A stretch of 5,135 bases of DNA from Alphaproteobacteria bacterium (GTDB lineage Bacteria > Pseudomonadota > Alphaproteobacteria > UBA9219), in the NCBI GenBank assembly GCA_028693775.1, contig JAQUUS010000135.1, positions 1 through 5,135 of the forward strand. Reading direction: 5' to 3'. Under the pieces are notes generated by a model. The model was not told the DNA's origin, searched no databases, and saw only the letters and a program-made list of their open reading frames with translations. Every line of letters begins with the position of its first letter. Position 1 is the first letter of the stretch. Shown here in pieces: positions 4,627-5,135 of the stretch. A program made the translations under genes and the position numbers.

Positions 4627-5135
4627 ATGTCGCTATCAGGCGCACTTACCGCTGCACTATCCGGCCTGCACGCCAGCACGGCTGCGGCGCAGATTATTTC
4701 GAGCAACATTTCGAACTCGCAAACGGACGGCTACACGAAAAAATCAGTACAGTTGTCGGCGGTCGTTACGGGAACGAACGGCGGCGGTGTCGAAATCACA
4801 GGATATTCGAGAACGACGGATACCGTGCTGTCGGCCACGCTGAACGCAGCAACGACCACATCGTCCTACTACAGCACGCAAAACAGCTATATGAGCCAGG
4901 TGCAGGCGATTCTGGATTCGACCAGCAACCCTCCTGCGCTATCGGACGATTTAAGCGCCTTTCAGGCGGCCTGGACGGAATTCGCCGCAAGCCCGAGCGA
5001 CGAAACAATCGAAAAAACGGTTATCTCGGCGGGTCAAAAGCTTGCAAACACGATCAACAACATTGCCGAACAAACGGCAACGCTGAAAAGCTCGGTCGAA
5101 GACGGTTTTCTGACATCGATTGCGGAGCTCAACGC
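4627..5135 (+). CDS. flgK: Flagellar hook-associated protein 1 (FlgK), 5' part
   Basis: FlgK (HAP1) forms the first junction ring between hook and filament. The frame stays open from ATG 4627 to the window end, giving 169 complete codons of a protein usually 450-650 residues long. Visible family marks: N-terminal rod-type helix at 5-40 with ALSGLHAST (10-18) and ISSNISNSQTDGYTKKS (24-40), where FlgK typically has NISNAxTxGYTRK; GGGVEITG at 52-59 (the GVxV strand); then a helical stretch with LSDDLSAFQAAWTEFAASPSD (105-125), matching the conserved L--F--aw--la--P segment, and SAGQKLANTINN (134-145). The N-terminal resemblance to FlgE reflects the shared axial-protein fold, but the TDGYTKK and AFQAAW features single out FlgK. 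The start is well supported by AGGAG at 4616-4620, 6 nt before the ATG. Probably co-transcribed with flgE. Confidence 0.92.
   Translation, partial: MSLSGALTAALSGLHASTAAAQIISSNISNSQTDGYTKKSVQLSAVVTGTNGGGVEITGYSRTTDTVLSATLNAATTTSSYYSTQNSYMSQVQAILDSTSNPPALSDDLSAFQAAWTEFAASPSDETIEKTVISAGQKLANTINNIAEQTATLKSSVEDGFLTSIAELN

Noticed and set aside
4026..4709. A 227-codon minus-strand frame opposite flgE and the flgE-flgK spacer
   Set aside because: It is Arg/Asp-rich antisense translation of Ser/Thr-rich flagellar codons, typical of shadow frames, and crosses the start of flgK.

Overview
The window reads as an ordinary chromosomal segment, all genes on the + strand, from a moderately GC-rich, flagellated Gram-negative bacterium. 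An alphaproteobacterium (Rhodospirillales-like) is my best guess. The reasons are the trigger factor C-terminal wording (EARRYPGQEK followed by RAPILEEKV), the tRNA-Leu placed directly before tig, and a textbook sigma-54 promoter before the hook gene. This placement is by recall of families, not by a search.

Region 1 (1-1223) is a partner-switching signalling pair. It holds the 3' part of a SpoIIE/RsbU-type PP2C phosphatase whose N-terminus, probably a receiver domain, lies outside the window. An overlapping HATPase_c anti-sigma/serine-kinase-like gene (RsbW type) follows, and the unit closes with a strong GAAA-loop terminator. In HsbR-like proteins these two activities are domains of one polypeptide; here they are two reading frames that overlap by 16 nt.

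Region 2 (1224-2930) holds a tRNA-Leu(UAG) with encoded CCA, a 13-bp hairpin starting at the tRNA 3' end, and a full-length trigger factor gene (tig). It is closed by a UUCG-loop terminator. The clpP/clpX/lon genes that often follow tig are absent here.

Region 3 (2931-5135) is a flagellar operon. It contains about 150 bp of apparently empty GC-rich DNA, an AT-rich palindrome, a sigma-54 -24/-12 promoter, flgE (hook), a 12-bp intercistronic hairpin without a U-tract, and the start of flgK (hook-filament junction), which runs off the window.

I see no mobile element, CRISPR array or clearly novel system. The items most worth a second look are the junction of the phosphatase and kinase genes (A AAG GGG heptamer just before the stop, which may instead be a ribosome binding site for a TTG start), the two non-terminator RNA hairpins at gene boundaries, and the operator-like palindrome upstream of the sigma-54 promoter.
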